This document shows, piece by piece, positions 17,126-26,327 of a stretch of DNA of 64,000 nt. The notes below the pieces were generated by a model. The model worked only from the letters and a program-made list of their open reading frames with translations. It was not told where the DNA came from and ran no database searches. The DNA is from Lachnospiraceae bacterium UBA7196. GTDB taxonomy: Bacteria; Bacillota; Clostridia; Lachnospirales; Lachnospiraceae. The position numbers and the translations under genes were made by a program. Within the stretch, counting starts at the first letter, position 1. Each line of letters opens with the position of its first letter. The stretch spans positions 306,697 through 370,696 of the forward strand of contig DKUU01000018.1 of NCBI GenBank assembly GCA_002490835.1. Direction: 5' to 3'.

Positions 17126-19113
17126 ATATCCTTTGCTCATTTGCCTTAAAACAGATCAAAAGAAAGAAGGGCAGAACGGCCATAACGGCTGCGGCGATCG
17201 CGCTGTCCGCCGCCCTGCTGACCGCGGTCGTAAATTTTGCGGCGAGCGGCAGGGCGATGCTTGTGGGTTTCCTCGGCAAAGATTACGGGCTGTACGGCGG
17301 CGCTTACATGACGATGCTGCTGGTTCCGGCAGTGTTTCTGGCAGCCCTGATTATTGCCATGTCCGTGATCGTGATCTCTAATGCGTTCCGCATGAGCGCC
17401 AATGAGCGGATCGCGCAGTTTGGCACCTTAAAATGTGTCGGCGCCACCAAAAAGCAGATTTATCAGACAATCATGTATGAGTGCGTGCTGCTTTGTACGT
17501 TTGCGATTCCTGTTGGTATTTTTTGCGGATACTTGTTTAGCTTTCTCGGTATCGCAGCCGCGAATCTTTATATGGAAGAATTGAATGTGCTGGTGCGTTC
17601 CATGATGAGGCAGGTCAGCTTTTCTCTTTCCTTTGTCTTTTCGCCGACGGCCCTCATCGTTTCTGTGATGGTTTCTCTGGGGACGGTCCTGTTTGCGGCC
17701 ATGCTGCCGGCCAGAAAGGCCATGCGCATTTCGGCCTTAGACTGCCTGCGAAACGGTGGGGAAACGGATACGTCGGGATGTAAGCGTACCAGAATCGCCG
17801 TGGCCGCAAAAGGAAAGATCGAATATCAACTGGCCCGCAAAAATGTGTCGTCGTACCGCAAGCGGATGCACTCGGCGGTGACAGCATTTTCCCTCAGTAT
17901 CATGCTGTTTATCACCTTGAGCGGCTTGCGGGAGATCGCGGTCGGCATACAGGATTATATCCATATGGATTACGGATATCCCGTGATTGCGGATTATACG
18001 TCGAATTTTCACAATACCATCAATCCCGCAACCGGCCGCAGGCAGCAGGAGTGCGCATTTCCCATTACAGCAAAGAAGGCGGAAGAAATCACGACTAAGC
18101 TTCGGGAATATGAAGAAACGGATATTTACGGGGACGGGCAGGATTATACCACCTATGTCGCCGTTCTTACCCCGCAGGATCTGACGGAGGAGCTGCGGCA
18201 GGTGTTAGCCGACAAGTATGGGGAAGAACAGGCAGACACTATTCTGGAAGTGGAAAGAATCATTCTCGATGAGAAGCACTACGGCGAATTGTGCGCGCAG
18301 GCGGGAATAGAAGACGGCGGGACGATCTTGTTAAATGATTATCATTATAATGATAACGGTACGGAGCGGCACATCGTTCCCCTGTCGGAGACGGTTTCCG
18401 CGCTGCAATTGGAAAAGGCGGACGGAAGCCGCGATACGATCCAAATTGACGCCGTGCTGACGCTGCCGGAAATACCCAAACAGTTATTGTATCCGAATAC
18501 CAATCCCGTCCGTCTGGTGGTGCCTTCCGAGGGGGTATCGGTGCGCGGCTATAACTGGATGGCCGCCCCTGCGGACGAAGAGGGTTTTATGGCGTACGCC
18601 AAGGACGTGCTGGAAAGCTATTTTCCGCAGAACGGTCTGGATTATGGCGAGGCGGGTTACACGAGCAGGGTGTTTGGCGCACAGGATTTTGCAAAGATCA
18701 TGAATATTGCCATTGTGCTGGCGGCTTTCTTCCTCTATGCCTTTGTTTTTCTGCTGGGCCTGATTGGTGTGCTGAATGTGATCAGCACCGTCAGCTTTCA
18801 GATTAAATTAAGGGCGAGGGAGTTTGCGGTGCTGCAGAGCGTCGGCATGCCGTCAGAATCGGTACGCAAGATGCTTACCATGGAAAGCGTCCTCTGCGCG
18901 GGGAAGGCGCTGATCGTCGGCCTGCCGGTCGGCCTGACCATCGTCCTTCTGTTGGCGCACAGCGTAAAAACACTGTTCCCAATCCCCTTTCATATGCCGT
19001 GGACAGCGATTATAATTACGATCTGTATTTCTTTCCTTGTTATGTGGGGGACCGTACGCATTTCAGCGAATGCATTAAAGAAGCAGAATATTATAGAAAC
19101 CATTAGAACTTAG
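17122..19113 (+). CDS. FtsX-like ABC transporter permease
   Basis: A 663-residue permease. The first helix lies near residues 17-40, followed by a three-helix FtsX core (about 50-200) with the MSANERIAQFGTLKCVGATK coupling segment. A helix near residue 255 leads to a large extracytoplasmic domain (about 280-525), and a final three-helix FtsX unit ends the protein. The big external loop is typical of Bce/Vra-type permeases that detect and detach peptide antibiotics. Start overlaps the ATPase gene. Together with the regulator-kinase pair upstream this forms a four-gene resistance or sensing module; the actual ligand is unknown. Confidence 0.88.
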   Translation: MNILCSFALKQIKRKKGRTAITAAAIALSAALLTAVVNFAASGRAMLVGFLGKDYGLYGGAYMTMLLVPAVFLAALIIAMSVIVISNAFRMSANERIAQFGTLKCVGATKKQIYQTIMYECVLLCTFAIPVGIFCGYLFSFLGIAAANLYMEELNVLVRSMMRQVSFSLSFVFSPTALIVSVMVSLGTVLFAAMLPARKAMRISALDCLRNGGETDTSGCKRTRIAVAAKGKIEYQLARKNVSSYRKRMHSAVTAFSLSIMLFITLSGLREIAVGIQDYIHMDYGYPVIADYTSNFHNTINPATGRRQQECAFPITAKKAEEITTKLREYEETDIYGDGQDYTTYVAVLTPQDLTEELRQVLADKYGEEQADTILEVERIILDEKHYGELCAQAGIEDGGTILLNDYHYNDNGTERHIVPLSETVSALQLEKADGSRDTIQIDAVLTLPEIPKQLLYPNTNPVRLVVPSEGVSVRGYNWMAAPADEEGFMAYAKDVLESYFPQNGLDYGEAGYTSRVFGAQDFAKIMNIAIVLAAFFLYAFVFLLGLIGVLNVISTVSFQIKLRAREFAVLQSVGMPSESVRKMLTMESVLCAGKALIVGLPVGLTIVLLLAHSVKTLFPIPFHMPWTAIIITICISFLVMWGTVRISANALKKQNIIETIRT

Positions 19114-19125
19114 AAAAATTATATA

Positions 19126-19240
19126 AAATGTGGAAATCGGATAACTATAAGCAGACCCGATGACTGAAGTAAATTCCTTCGGAATTAACTTCTAAACGGA
19201 GCGAAAGCGCGTCTGCATTGGTTATCCGATTTCCACATTT
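19126..19240. repeat. Long palindromic repeat element, copy A
   Basis: A perfect 20-bp inverted repeat (19126-19145 with 19221-19240) encloses a second GCAGAC/GTCTGC helix (19151-19156 with 19211-19216) and an inner hairpin (19166-19192). The conserved blocks GGATAACTATAAGCAGACC and GGAGCGAAAGCGCGTCTGC recur almost unchanged, in inverted orientation, at 35273-35421. The element fills the gap between two convergent genes and may terminate transcription from both sides. Confidence 0.75.
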
Positions 19241-19258
19241 ATTTCATCAATTTATATA

Positions 19259-20500
19259 TTACAGGATCGCGTCCACCATCGACCCCATAGTCGGCGCACC
19301 CACACCGCCGCCTGCATTATCATAGGTCTTCTTGTTCAAGGTCTCGCCCTGCGTTGCGTAGCGGTAGATGCTATTGACTTTATCGGTCATTTTCTCTGCC
19401 GCAGAGTATGGGCCGTCAAAGAGCTTTTTGACATTGCCCATATCAGCGTCTTTAAATTTTTTCTCATCGATGGTCAGGGTTTTGTCGGAATTTACCGTGA
19501 CGCCAAACTTAGAGAATGTGGAGCTGTTGCCGCTGACAATGCTCTTTAAGTAGTTCGCCTGATTGACCACGTTAGAGTTTTTGCTGTTGGCCGTGTACTT
19601 GACCAGTTCGTTATAGTCCTTGACAAAGTTATTGAAAGCCTTATAGACTGCGTCCTTGTTGGAATTGGTCATGTCCGTGGCACCCAGATTCTCGATGGAC
19701 TTATAGAGGCTGTTTGCCGCCGCTGCGGAGCTGGCATCCGTTACCGTCTTATTCTCGTCCTCTTTCTTTGTCGCGGAGGTGCTGGTGCTGCTCGTGTAAG
19801 CGCTGCCGCCGGCATACTTCGCCTTAGAGGAGGTGACAGCCTCGCCGTCTCCCGCCGCACGGTAGATCTGACTGGCTTTGTTTGCCGCCTTATCCGCGAA
19901 GGAACCGATGCCGCCAAACAAAGTCTTCACCGTAGCGCCGTTTCCGTGCTCCGTATCGTTTAAGGCTTTCTTCATCGTATCCGTATCAAAAGAAAGCGTC
20001 CTGTCAGAATTCATGGTGATACCGACCTTGGAAAAGAGCTTGTAGTTATTGTAGTAGGAGTTATAGAGGGACTCCGCCTGCTTCTGCACGTTGGCGTTCT
20101 TGCTCTTATCCGCGCTCTTCATCAGGTTGTTATAGTCCTTGACAAAAGCGGACACGGCATCCGTGATCTTGCCGATGTTCTCCTCGCTGCGGTCGTCGTA
20201 ATTTAAGCCCTCAAGAGCCGTAGCGGACTTATAAAGGGACTTCGCTGCCGACGCAGAAGAAGCGTCTTTTACCTTTCCGGCCGTTTTCTGGTCGGTCTTG
20301 CCGCTCTCTTCCGCCTCCTGCTTCTCCAGTTTGCTGTAGTATTTTTTTAACATCTTACCGTAACTGCCGTTCTTGATCGCGGCGTAGTCGCCTAAAAGCG
20401 ATCCCATGCCGCCCGCGTCGTCACCGCCGCCCATGCCGCCGAGCAGGGTGGAGTAGGTGTCCGCCATTCCTGAGTTCAATCCGGTCAAATTGATTCCCAT
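19259..20500 (-). CDS. FliD-like duplicated-domain protein, orphan
   Basis: A 413-residue protein starting MGINLTGLNSG. The frame opens further upstream, but this ATG has GGAGG eight bases before it. After a Gly-rich segment (about 18-35) and a charged helix, two similar units follow. Unit one (about 85-215) has AFVKDYNNLM and KVGITMNSDRTLSFD; unit two (about 260-400) has NFVKDYNELV and KFGVTVNSDKTLTID. The pattern resembles the C-terminal half of flagellar hook-associated protein 2 (FliD), including the VKDYN motif. No other flagellar gene is in the window and there is no signal peptide. It may be a surface or secreted filament-capping relative, or part of an unlinked flagellum system. Function unknown. 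Confidence 0.55.
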   Translation of the reverse strand: MGINLTGLNSGMADTYSTLLGGMGGGDDAGGMGSLLGDYAAIKNGSYGKMLKKYYSKLEKQEAEESGKTDQKTAGKVKDASSASAAKSLYKSATALEGLNYDDRSEENIGKITDAVSAFVKDYNNLMKSADKSKNANVQKQAESLYNSYYNNYKLFSKVGITMNSDRTLSFDTDTMKKALNDTEHGNGATVKTLFGGIGSFADKAANKASQIYRAAGDGEAVTSSKAKYAGGSAYTSSTSTSATKKEDENKTVTDASSAAAANSLYKSIENLGATDMTNSNKDAVYKAFNNFVKDYNELVKYTANSKNSNVVNQANYLKSIVSGNSSTFSKFGVTVNSDKTLTIDEKKFKDADMGNVKKLFDGPYSAAEKMTDKVNSIYRYATQGETLNKKTYDNAGGGVGAPTMGSMVDAIL

Positions 20501-20704
20501 GTGAGATACCTCCTTGTCTCTCAAGATATGAATATGTATCAAATAATAATTTGTATGATTTCTTATATTTATTATTTCGTCTTTTCAAGGGATTTGTAAA
20601 GGGGTTTTAAGCAAAGGATAGCAAATATGTAGTAATTGCACAAAAACAGCAAAAAATTTTAAGGATTATATGGATAAAATGCGAGAATGTTGCCCGCGCA
20701 AGAC

Positions 20705-20733
20705 TTGACTTACCTTGTATAAATTGCTAGAAT
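20705..20733 (+). promoter_or_regulatory. Strong sigma-A promoter for the PTS operon
   Basis: TTGACT (20705-20710) and TAGAAT (20728-20733) with exactly 17 bases between them, about 80 bases before the IIA start. Both hexamers match the consensus at five of six positions. Confidence 0.75.
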
Positions 20734-20813
20734 AACAGATAGAAAAGCGTATGGAAATTGCGGAAATCGTAAAAAGGCAGGCACGGTGGAAACACCGGAA
20801 AGGAGCGCGCCGC

Positions 20814-21302
20814 ATGGGATTGTTTAAAAAAATTTGGGGAAAGACCGAAGGCATACCGGTCTTTGCACCCTGCGCGGGAAAAGTGTTAGCTTTGCAGGAG
20901 GTGAAGGATCCTACGTTCAGTGCGGAAATCTTGGGACAGGGCGTCGCGATCGTGCCTTTTGACGGAAAATTTTATGCACCGGCGGACGGTATGGTGACCA
21001 CGGTATTTCCTACCGGGCATGCCGCGGCGATCAAGACATCTGACGGAGTGGAGGTGCTTTTGCATATCGGGCTCGACACGGTAAAGCTCAATGGGAAGCA
21101 TTTTACCATCCGTGCGGAGGAGGGGCAGCAGGTAAAAAAAGGAGACCTGATTTTGGAAGCGGATCTGGAAGCGGTCAGGGAGGCCGGTTATGACACAGCT
21201 ACGCCCATTGTCATCAGCAATACAGAAATATATGATAAAGTCGAGATTGCCGACGCCGAAGAGGTGGCGGCGGGGGATGTGATCCTCCGTCTCATAAAAT
21301 AG
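20814..21302 (+). CDS. PTS glucose-type IIA component
   Basis: A 162-residue soluble phosphocarrier that passes phosphate from HPr to a sugar-specific IIB domain. The fold signature is clear: FAPCAGKVLALQEV, GVAIVPFDGKFYAPADG, HAAAIKTSDGVEVLLHIGLDTV with the phospho-accepting His in LLHIG, and the partner His just upstream. The ATG at 20814 follows AAAGGAG; the frame extends to 20751 without support. It is the first gene of an operon with enzyme I and a IIBC transporter, so it likely serves the IIBC gene two positions downstream. In Gram-positives such a IIA is often fused to IIBC; here it is separate. Confidence 0.92.
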   Translation: MGLFKKIWGKTEGIPVFAPCAGKVLALQEVKDPTFSAEILGQGVAIVPFDGKFYAPADGMVTTVFPTGHAAAIKTSDGVEVLLHIGLDTVKLNGKHFTIRAEEGQQVKKGDLILEADLEAVREAGYDTATPIVISNTEIYDKVEIADAEEVAAGDVILRLIK

Positions 21303-21338
21303 GGGTATTTTGAAACGATTGGTGAGGATGGGATCAGG

Positions 21339-22955
21339 ATGAAAACATATCGCGGAAAAAGTGTGATGCAGGGAATTGCCGTGGGCAGGATGCACCTTTA
21401 CAGAAGGGCGGACTATCATGCGGCAGTGCAGAAGGCGTCCGACCCGGAAGCGGAGCGGACGCGCTTTTTTGCTGCCATGGAAAAGGCGAAGGGAGAGCTT
21501 GCAAGGCTCTATGATGAGGCGCTGAACGCTATGGGAAAGGAGCAGGCGCAGATTTTTGAGATTCACCGCATGCTTTTGGAAGATGAATATTATCTTGGAA
21601 CAATCATGGGTAAGCTTTCTGAGGGCTATCAGGCGGCTTATGCCATTGACAGTGCGGGAAAGCAGTTTGCGGCCATGCTTGCGGACATGGAAGACGAGTA
21701 TATGCGGGGCAGGGCGGCGGATATCAGAGATATCACGCAGCGCGTACTGCGCGCGCTTTTAGAGCTGCCGGAGGAAGGGATAGAGGCGGAGGAACCGATG
21801 GTTCTGGTAGCGGACGACCTGACGCCCAGCGAAACATTAAAGCTGGATAAAAAAAAGATTTTGGCGTTTGTGACGGTCAAGGGATCGGTGAACTCGCATA
21901 CGGCGATTCTTGCGAGGAGCATGGGGATTCCGGCGCTTGTGAATACGGAACTTATCCTTTCGGATTCCCTGCAGGGGAAGACCTGCGTGGTGGACGGCTT
22001 TGCGGGGGATCTTATCGTGGAGCCGGAGGAAGCGCTGCTTTCCGGCATTCTTGCGAAAAAGGAGGCGTGGGAGGCGGATACGCTGGCTCTGGAGCAGTTG
22101 AAGGGTCAGGAGAACAGATCGAAAAGCGGTAAGACGATACAGATCTTTGCAAATATCGGGAGCGTGGAGGATGCGGAGGCGGTCCTGCGTTCGGATGCGG
22201 GCGGTATCGGCCTGTTCCGCAGCGAATTTCTCTATCTTGGGCGGGAGGATGCGCCTTCGGAGGAAGAGCAGTTTACGGCTTACAAGGCGGTCCTTGAGAA
22301 GATGGAAGGACGTAAGGTCGTGATCCGCACGCTGGATATCGGCGCGGATAAGAGGGCGGACTACTTTCAATTGGATGAAGAAGTGAATCCTGCGCTGGGG
22401 TACCGCGGCATCCGGATCTGTCTGGACAGGGAAGATATTTTCACCACACAGCTTCGAGCGTTATACCGCGCATCCGCATACGGCAGATTGGCAATCATGT
22501 TTCCGATGATCGTGTCGTTAGATGAAGTGCTGCGGATCCGGCAGATTGCGGAGAGCGTAAAAAAAGGTCTTTTGGCGGAGGGCTGTGTTCCGGGGGAAGT
22601 GGAACTTGGCATAATGATCGAGACGCCTGCGGCGGCGCTTATTTCCGACAGACTGGCGCGGACGGTGGATTTTTTCAGCATCGGCACGAACGATTTGACG
22701 CAGTATACACTGGCGGCAGATCGGGAGAACCGCAGGTTGGAAAAGATCTGTAATGCCCACCATGAAGCCGTTCTCCGGTTGATAGAAACAACTGTGAAAA
22801 ATGCCCATGAGGCGGGCATCTGGGTAGGTATCTGCGGAGAACTTGCGGCGGACGAGACGCTGACGGAGCGTTTTTTGGAGCTTGGGGTGGATGAGCTGAG
22901 CGTGTCGCCTTCCGCGGTACTTAGGCTGCGCAGGGCGGTGCGGGAACTGCCTTAG
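21339..22955 (+). CDS. ptsI: PTS enzyme I (phosphoenolpyruvate-protein phosphotransferase)
   Basis: A 538-residue enzyme that takes phosphate from PEP and gives it to HPr. The phospho-accepting His lies in GSVNSHTAILARSMGIPALV, after the swivelling domain. The PEP-binding barrel has IGLFRSEFLYLGR, VIRTLDIGADKR, LGYRGIRI and FFSIGTNDLTQYTLAADR, and the Cys of GICGELA near the C-terminus. Length is slightly below the usual 570. No ptsH (HPr) gene is nearby although enzyme I normally sits next to it. The copy could be the general enzyme I or a second, operon-dedicated one. Confidence 0.93.
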   Translation: MKTYRGKSVMQGIAVGRMHLYRRADYHAAVQKASDPEAERTRFFAAMEKAKGELARLYDEALNAMGKEQAQIFEIHRMLLEDEYYLGTIMGKLSEGYQAAYAIDSAGKQFAAMLADMEDEYMRGRAADIRDITQRVLRALLELPEEGIEAEEPMVLVADDLTPSETLKLDKKKILAFVTVKGSVNSHTAILARSMGIPALVNTELILSDSLQGKTCVVDGFAGDLIVEPEEALLSGILAKKEAWEADTLALEQLKGQENRSKSGKTIQIFANIGSVEDAEAVLRSDAGGIGLFRSEFLYLGREDAPSEEEQFTAYKAVLEKMEGRKVVIRTLDIGADKRADYFQLDEEVNPALGYRGIRICLDREDIFTTQLRALYRASAYGRLAIMFPMIVSLDEVLRIRQIAESVKKGLLAEGCVPGEVELGIMIETPAAALISDRLARTVDFFSIGTNDLTQYTLAADRENRRLEKICNAHHEAVLRLIETTVKNAHEAGIWVGICGELAADETLTERFLELGVDELSVSPSAVLRLRRAVRELP

Positions 22956-23031
22956 CGGAAAAAGCAAAAAAGACAGCGCTGCCTGAAATCAGGCATAGGT
23001 GATTGCGTATAGGATTTGGGAGGAAAAATAG

Positions 23032-24507
23032 ATGATGAAGTATATGCAGAAACTGGGGAAATCCTTGATGCTGCCGGTGGCCTGTCTGCCGATCTGCGGT
23101 ATTTTGATGGGGATCGGCTATGCGTTTTGTCCGGAGACGATGCGGGGCGGCGATATCGCAGGAACGGGCTTTCTTCATCTGCTGGGGTTTGTTCTGGTCA
23201 AGGCCGGAGGCGCGCTGATAGAGAATATAGCGTGGCTTTTTGTGATCGGCGTGGGTGTGGGAATGACGGACGATCATGACGGTACGGCCGGACTGGCGGC
23301 GTTAGCCTCTTGGCTGATGATAACGAATCTGCTCGCCGAAGATACGGTAACGACGCTGATGCCTTCTATCGCGCAGGATACTGCAAGACTGCTTGCTTTT
23401 TCTAAAATTGAAAATCCTTTTATCGGCATACTTTCCGGGCTGATCGGCGCGGCGTGCTTTAACCGTTTCAAGTCCGTGCGCCTGCCGGAATGGCTTTCGT
23501 TTTTCAGCGGTAAGCGCTGTGTGGCGATCGTTTCCGGGTTGGTTTCCATTCTGGCGGCTTTTGTGCTCCTGTTTGTCTGGCCGGTCCTGTTCGGCATGCT
23601 GATCGCGATTGGAAACAGCATTGCGGGTCTGGGAGCTGTGGGGGCCGGTATATACGCATTTTTAAACCGTTTGCTGATTCCGCTTGGTCTGCATCATGCC
23701 CTGAACAATGTGTTTTGGTTTGATACCATTGGGTTAGGTGATCTGTCCCATTTCTGGGCGGGGGATACTTCAGCGGACGTTTCCTGGAGTCTTGGCATGT
23801 ATATGTCGGGTTTCTTTCCCTGTATGATGTTTGGCATTCCCGGAGCTGCGCTGGCGATGGCCCATGCGGCGAAAAAGGGGAGGAGAAAAGAGGCCTTCGG
23901 GCTGGTGGCTTCGGCGGCGCTCTGTTCCTTTGTCTGCGGCATTACGGAGCCCTTTGAGTTTGCCTTTATGTTTCTTGCGCCGGGCCTGTATCTGGTCTAT
24001 GCGCTGCTTTACGGAATCTTTGCGGTGATCGTTGCTTTTGTGGGGTTCCGCGCCGGGTTTAGCTTTTCCGGCGGCGCGACGGATCTGTTTTTCTCCTCCT
24101 TTATGCCCGCGGCGGAAAATACGTGGATGATCCTGCCTCTGGGCGCGGCGGCTTTTGCCGTGTTTTATGTGGTGTTTCGGTTTGCTATCGTGAAATTTGA
24201 CTTAAAAACGCCGGGCAGAGAAAATGATGAGGCGGAAGCGGGGAAAAAAGCGGTTTCCGCGGACGACGATTTTGCCCGTGTGGCGGCAGCGATATTGGAG
24301 GGCCTTGGCGGCAGGGAAAATATTGTTTCCCTCGACAATTGTATTACGCGGCTGCGTTTGGAAGTATACGATTCTGCGAAAGTAAAGGAAGAGGAGATTA
24401 AGAAGGCGGGCGCGGCGGGCGTTATGCGTCCCGGCGGAGCTGCAGTGCAGGTGGTCATTGGCACGAAGGTGCAGTTTGTGGCGGATGAAATGAAGAAACT
24501 GCTCTAG
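23032..24507 (+). CDS. PTS IIBC transporter, glucose/N-acetylglucosamine/maltose type
   Basis: A 491-residue membrane protein that imports and phosphorylates a sugar. The IIC domain (about 1-385) has some ten membrane segments and the family block LGLHHALNNVFWFDT. Residues about 415-491 are a IIB domain with the phospho-accepting Cys in NCITRLRLEV. The lack of a C-terminal IIA is met by the separate IIA gene upstream. The GGAGG site is eight bases before the ATG. Sugar specificity cannot be read with certainty; N-acetylglucosamine or glucose is the nearest guess from the HHALN/FWFDT region. The operon ends at the terminator following this gene. Confidence 0.88.
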   Translation: MMKYMQKLGKSLMLPVACLPICGILMGIGYAFCPETMRGGDIAGTGFLHLLGFVLVKAGGALIENIAWLFVIGVGVGMTDDHDGTAGLAALASWLMITNLLAEDTVTTLMPSIAQDTARLLAFSKIENPFIGILSGLIGAACFNRFKSVRLPEWLSFFSGKRCVAIVSGLVSILAAFVLLFVWPVLFGMLIAIGNSIAGLGAVGAGIYAFLNRLLIPLGLHHALNNVFWFDTIGLGDLSHFWAGDTSADVSWSLGMYMSGFFPCMMFGIPGAALAMAHAAKKGRRKEAFGLVASAALCSFVCGITEPFEFAFMFLAPGLYLVYALLYGIFAVIVAFVGFRAGFSFSGGATDLFFSSFMPAAENTWMILPLGAAAFAVFYVVFRFAIVKFDLKTPGRENDEAEAGKKAVSADDDFARVAAAILEGLGGRENIVSLDNCITRLRLEVYDSAKVKEEEIKKAGAAGVMRPGGAAVQVVIGTKVQFVADEMKKLL

Positions 24508-24565
24508 GGTACCGACAGTGTAAAGATCATACAGATTTTTACGATCCGAAATACAGATTGCATTG

Positions 24566-24602
24566 AAAAGACTGTTAAAAGATTGTTAACGGTCTTTTTT
24601 TT
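24566..24602 (+). terminator. Rho-independent terminator of the PTS operon
   Basis: A 13-base stem (24566-24578 with 24586-24598, one G-T pair) with a seven-base loop, ending in a run of T residues. It closes the PTS operon and isolates it from the sensory block that follows. Confidence 0.9.
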
Positions 24603-24621
24603 GTGATTTCGTAAATCTTAT

Positions 24622-24649
24622 GGTGCGGTTTCGGTGCGGTAGCTATGAT
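24622..24649 (+). promoter_or_regulatory. Direct-repeat operator and -10 box upstream of the LytS-like kinase
   Basis: GGTGCGGT occurs at 24622-24629 and again at 24633-24640, an 11-base period (one DNA turn). The -10-like TATGAT is at 24644-24649. No good -35 hexamer exists where one is expected, so the repeats may bind an activator. SARP-type and OmpR-type regulators typically bind such repeats, and the second gene of this operon encodes a regulator with a SARP-like output domain. Confidence 0.5.
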
Positions 24650-24693
24650 ATGAATTAGATGAAGCATCTTTTCATCAAAAAAAGTAAAAGGGG

Positions 24694-25515
24694 ATGAGAG
24701 GAATGAATACGGTACAGTCTTTGCGCGCTTCCATGAAACTGTGGGACGGTATCCCGCTGTTGATCCCGGCGGCAGGTATGGTGCTCACGCTGTGTCTGGT
24801 CATGAAATGGGTGATAAAGCAGAAAAGGGAACTTGCGCAAAAAAAGAGAGAACTGTGTGACATGCGGGCCGAGATACTGTTGGCGCAGATCAGCCTGCAT
24901 TTTATTTACAACACGCTGACGACCATCAAGCATCTTTGTAAAAAGGACGCGCTGCTGGCGGCGGAAACGGTAGATGAATTTTCCGGATACCTGCGGGGAA
25001 ATCTCGATCTCTTGACGGGGGACAGGATGATATCGTTTTCCAGAGAACTGACTCATGTAAAAAATTTTATTGCCATAGAGCAGAAGAGGTTTGGGGAAAG
25101 GGTCAATATCGTTTACGATATTCGGGAAGACGCCTTTTTGCTTCCGGCGCTGACTTTACAGCCGATCGTGGAAAATGCGGTAAAGCATGGGATCACCAAA
25201 AGGGAACGGGGCGGGACGATCTGCATATCGACAGGGAAGGACGACGCGGACTACTGGATTAGGGTGGAAGACGACGGGGTAGGATATCAAACGGTCGAAA
25301 AAACGGGAAGCAAAAGGAATCACATCGGAATCACCAATGTGACGGGCCGCGTGGAAACGATGTGCGGCGGTACGGTGGAGATAGAGAGTACTGTTGGAGA
25401 AGGGACGGATGTGCTGATCAGAATCCCTCGCAAAGAGGAAGACAAAGGAGATAAGGTTGAAAAAACAGACAGACGCTGCCACGGAGATCGTGATGCAGAT
25501 ATTGGTGGTAGATGA
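24694..25515 (+). CDS. LytS/YehU-family sensor histidine kinase
   Basis: A 273-residue kinase of the His_kinase (PF06580) class. One membrane helix (about residues 23-42) is followed by a short coiled linker. The phospho-acceptor segment is QISLHFIYNTLTTIKHL, the counterpart of the usual QINPHFLFN block. The HATPase part has LQPIVENAVKHG (N-box), VEDDGVGY and NHIGITNVTGRV. There is almost no extracytoplasmic domain, so the signal is probably at or within the membrane. Starts at 24694 or 24703 are equally possible. Its end overlaps the regulator gene, forming a two-gene unit just before the CIS sensory block. Confidence 0.85.
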   Translation: MRGMNTVQSLRASMKLWDGIPLLIPAAGMVLTLCLVMKWVIKQKRELAQKKRELCDMRAEILLAQISLHFIYNTLTTIKHLCKKDALLAAETVDEFSGYLRGNLDLLTGDRMISFSRELTHVKNFIAIEQKRFGERVNIVYDIREDAFLLPALTLQPIVENAVKHGITKRERGGTICISTGKDDADYWIRVEDDGVGYQTVEKTGSKRNHIGITNVTGRVETMCGGTVEIESTVGEGTDVLIRIPRKEEDKGDKVEKTDRRCHGDRDADIGGR

Positions 25516-26284
25516 TGAAGAAATGGTTTTGGAAGAAACGAAAGAAACGGTGGGTATGGAGCTGCCCGGAATGACGATCATCGGTACAAGTTCTGCTCTG
25601 GAAGCCGTGAACATTGCCGGAAAATGGCAGATTGAAATCGCTTTTCTGGATATCGAGATGCCGGATATGGACGGCTTGGAACTGGCGGAGAAATTAAAAG
25701 CGAAAAATCCGGATATGAACATTATCTTTGTGACGGCATATGCGGAATATGCGTTGGAGGCCTTCAATCAGTATGCCAGCGGATATCTGTTAAAGCCGCT
25801 GCAGAGAAAGGATGTGGAGAGGGCTGTCAGGAATCTGCGCTATCCTGTGGATGATCAAAGAAAAAAACTGCGGGTGCAGTGTTTTGGAAATTTCGAGGTG
25901 TTTTGCGGCGGTAGGCCCGTGATCTTCGCGCGGGCAAAAGCAAAGGAAGTTTTTGCTTATCTCATCGACAGAAACGGTGCGGCAGCCACCACGGGGGAAC
26001 TTTGCGGTATCTTGTGGGAGGATTCTGTCGATGAGGAGAAAAACAAACATTATCTGCGTAACCTAATCGTCGATATCCGCAAAGCGCTGCGGTACTGTCA
26101 TGCGGAGGATGTTTTCCTTTCCGGACGCAACCGCTATGCCGTGGATCCGGAAAAGGTTGTGTGTGATTATTATCAATTTTTAAAAAGAGACGCGGCGGCG
26201 GTCAACAGTTACAGAGGGGAATATATGAGGCAGTACAGCTGGGCGGAGTTTTCCCTGTATCAGTTTGAATGTCCGCAAAGGTGA
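25457..26284 (+). CDS. Response regulator with SARP-like winged-helix output
   Basis: A 275-residue regulator. The receiver (about 13-130) is intact: VVDDEE acidic pocket, FLDIEMPDMDG with the phospho-accepting Asp, and YLLKPL with the conserved Lys. After a linker, residues about 140-250 hold a winged helix of the type seen in SARP activators: QCFGNFEVFCGGRPVIF and AKAKEVFAYLIDRNG. LytS-class kinases usually pair with LytTR output domains, so this pairing is unusual. TTG 25457 is chosen because AAGGAG precedes it; ATG 25493 is an alternative start that removes 12 residues. It probably binds the 11-base direct repeats upstream of its own operon. Confidence 0.82.
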   Translation: MKKQTDAATEIVMQILVVDDEEMVLEETKETVGMELPGMTIIGTSSALEAVNIAGKWQIEIAFLDIEMPDMDGLELAEKLKAKNPDMNIIFVTAYAEYALEAFNQYASGYLLKPLQRKDVERAVRNLRYPVDDQRKKLRVQCFGNFEVFCGGRPVIFARAKAKEVFAYLIDRNGAAATTGELCGILWEDSVDEEKNKHYLRNLIVDIRKALRYCHAEDVFLSGRNRYAVDPEKVVCDYYQFLKRDAAAVNSYRGEYMRQYSWAEFSLYQFECPQR

Positions 26285-26327
26285 GCGCGCCGGCCTGCCG
26301 CAAAAATAGATGGGGATGGAGAGTGCT

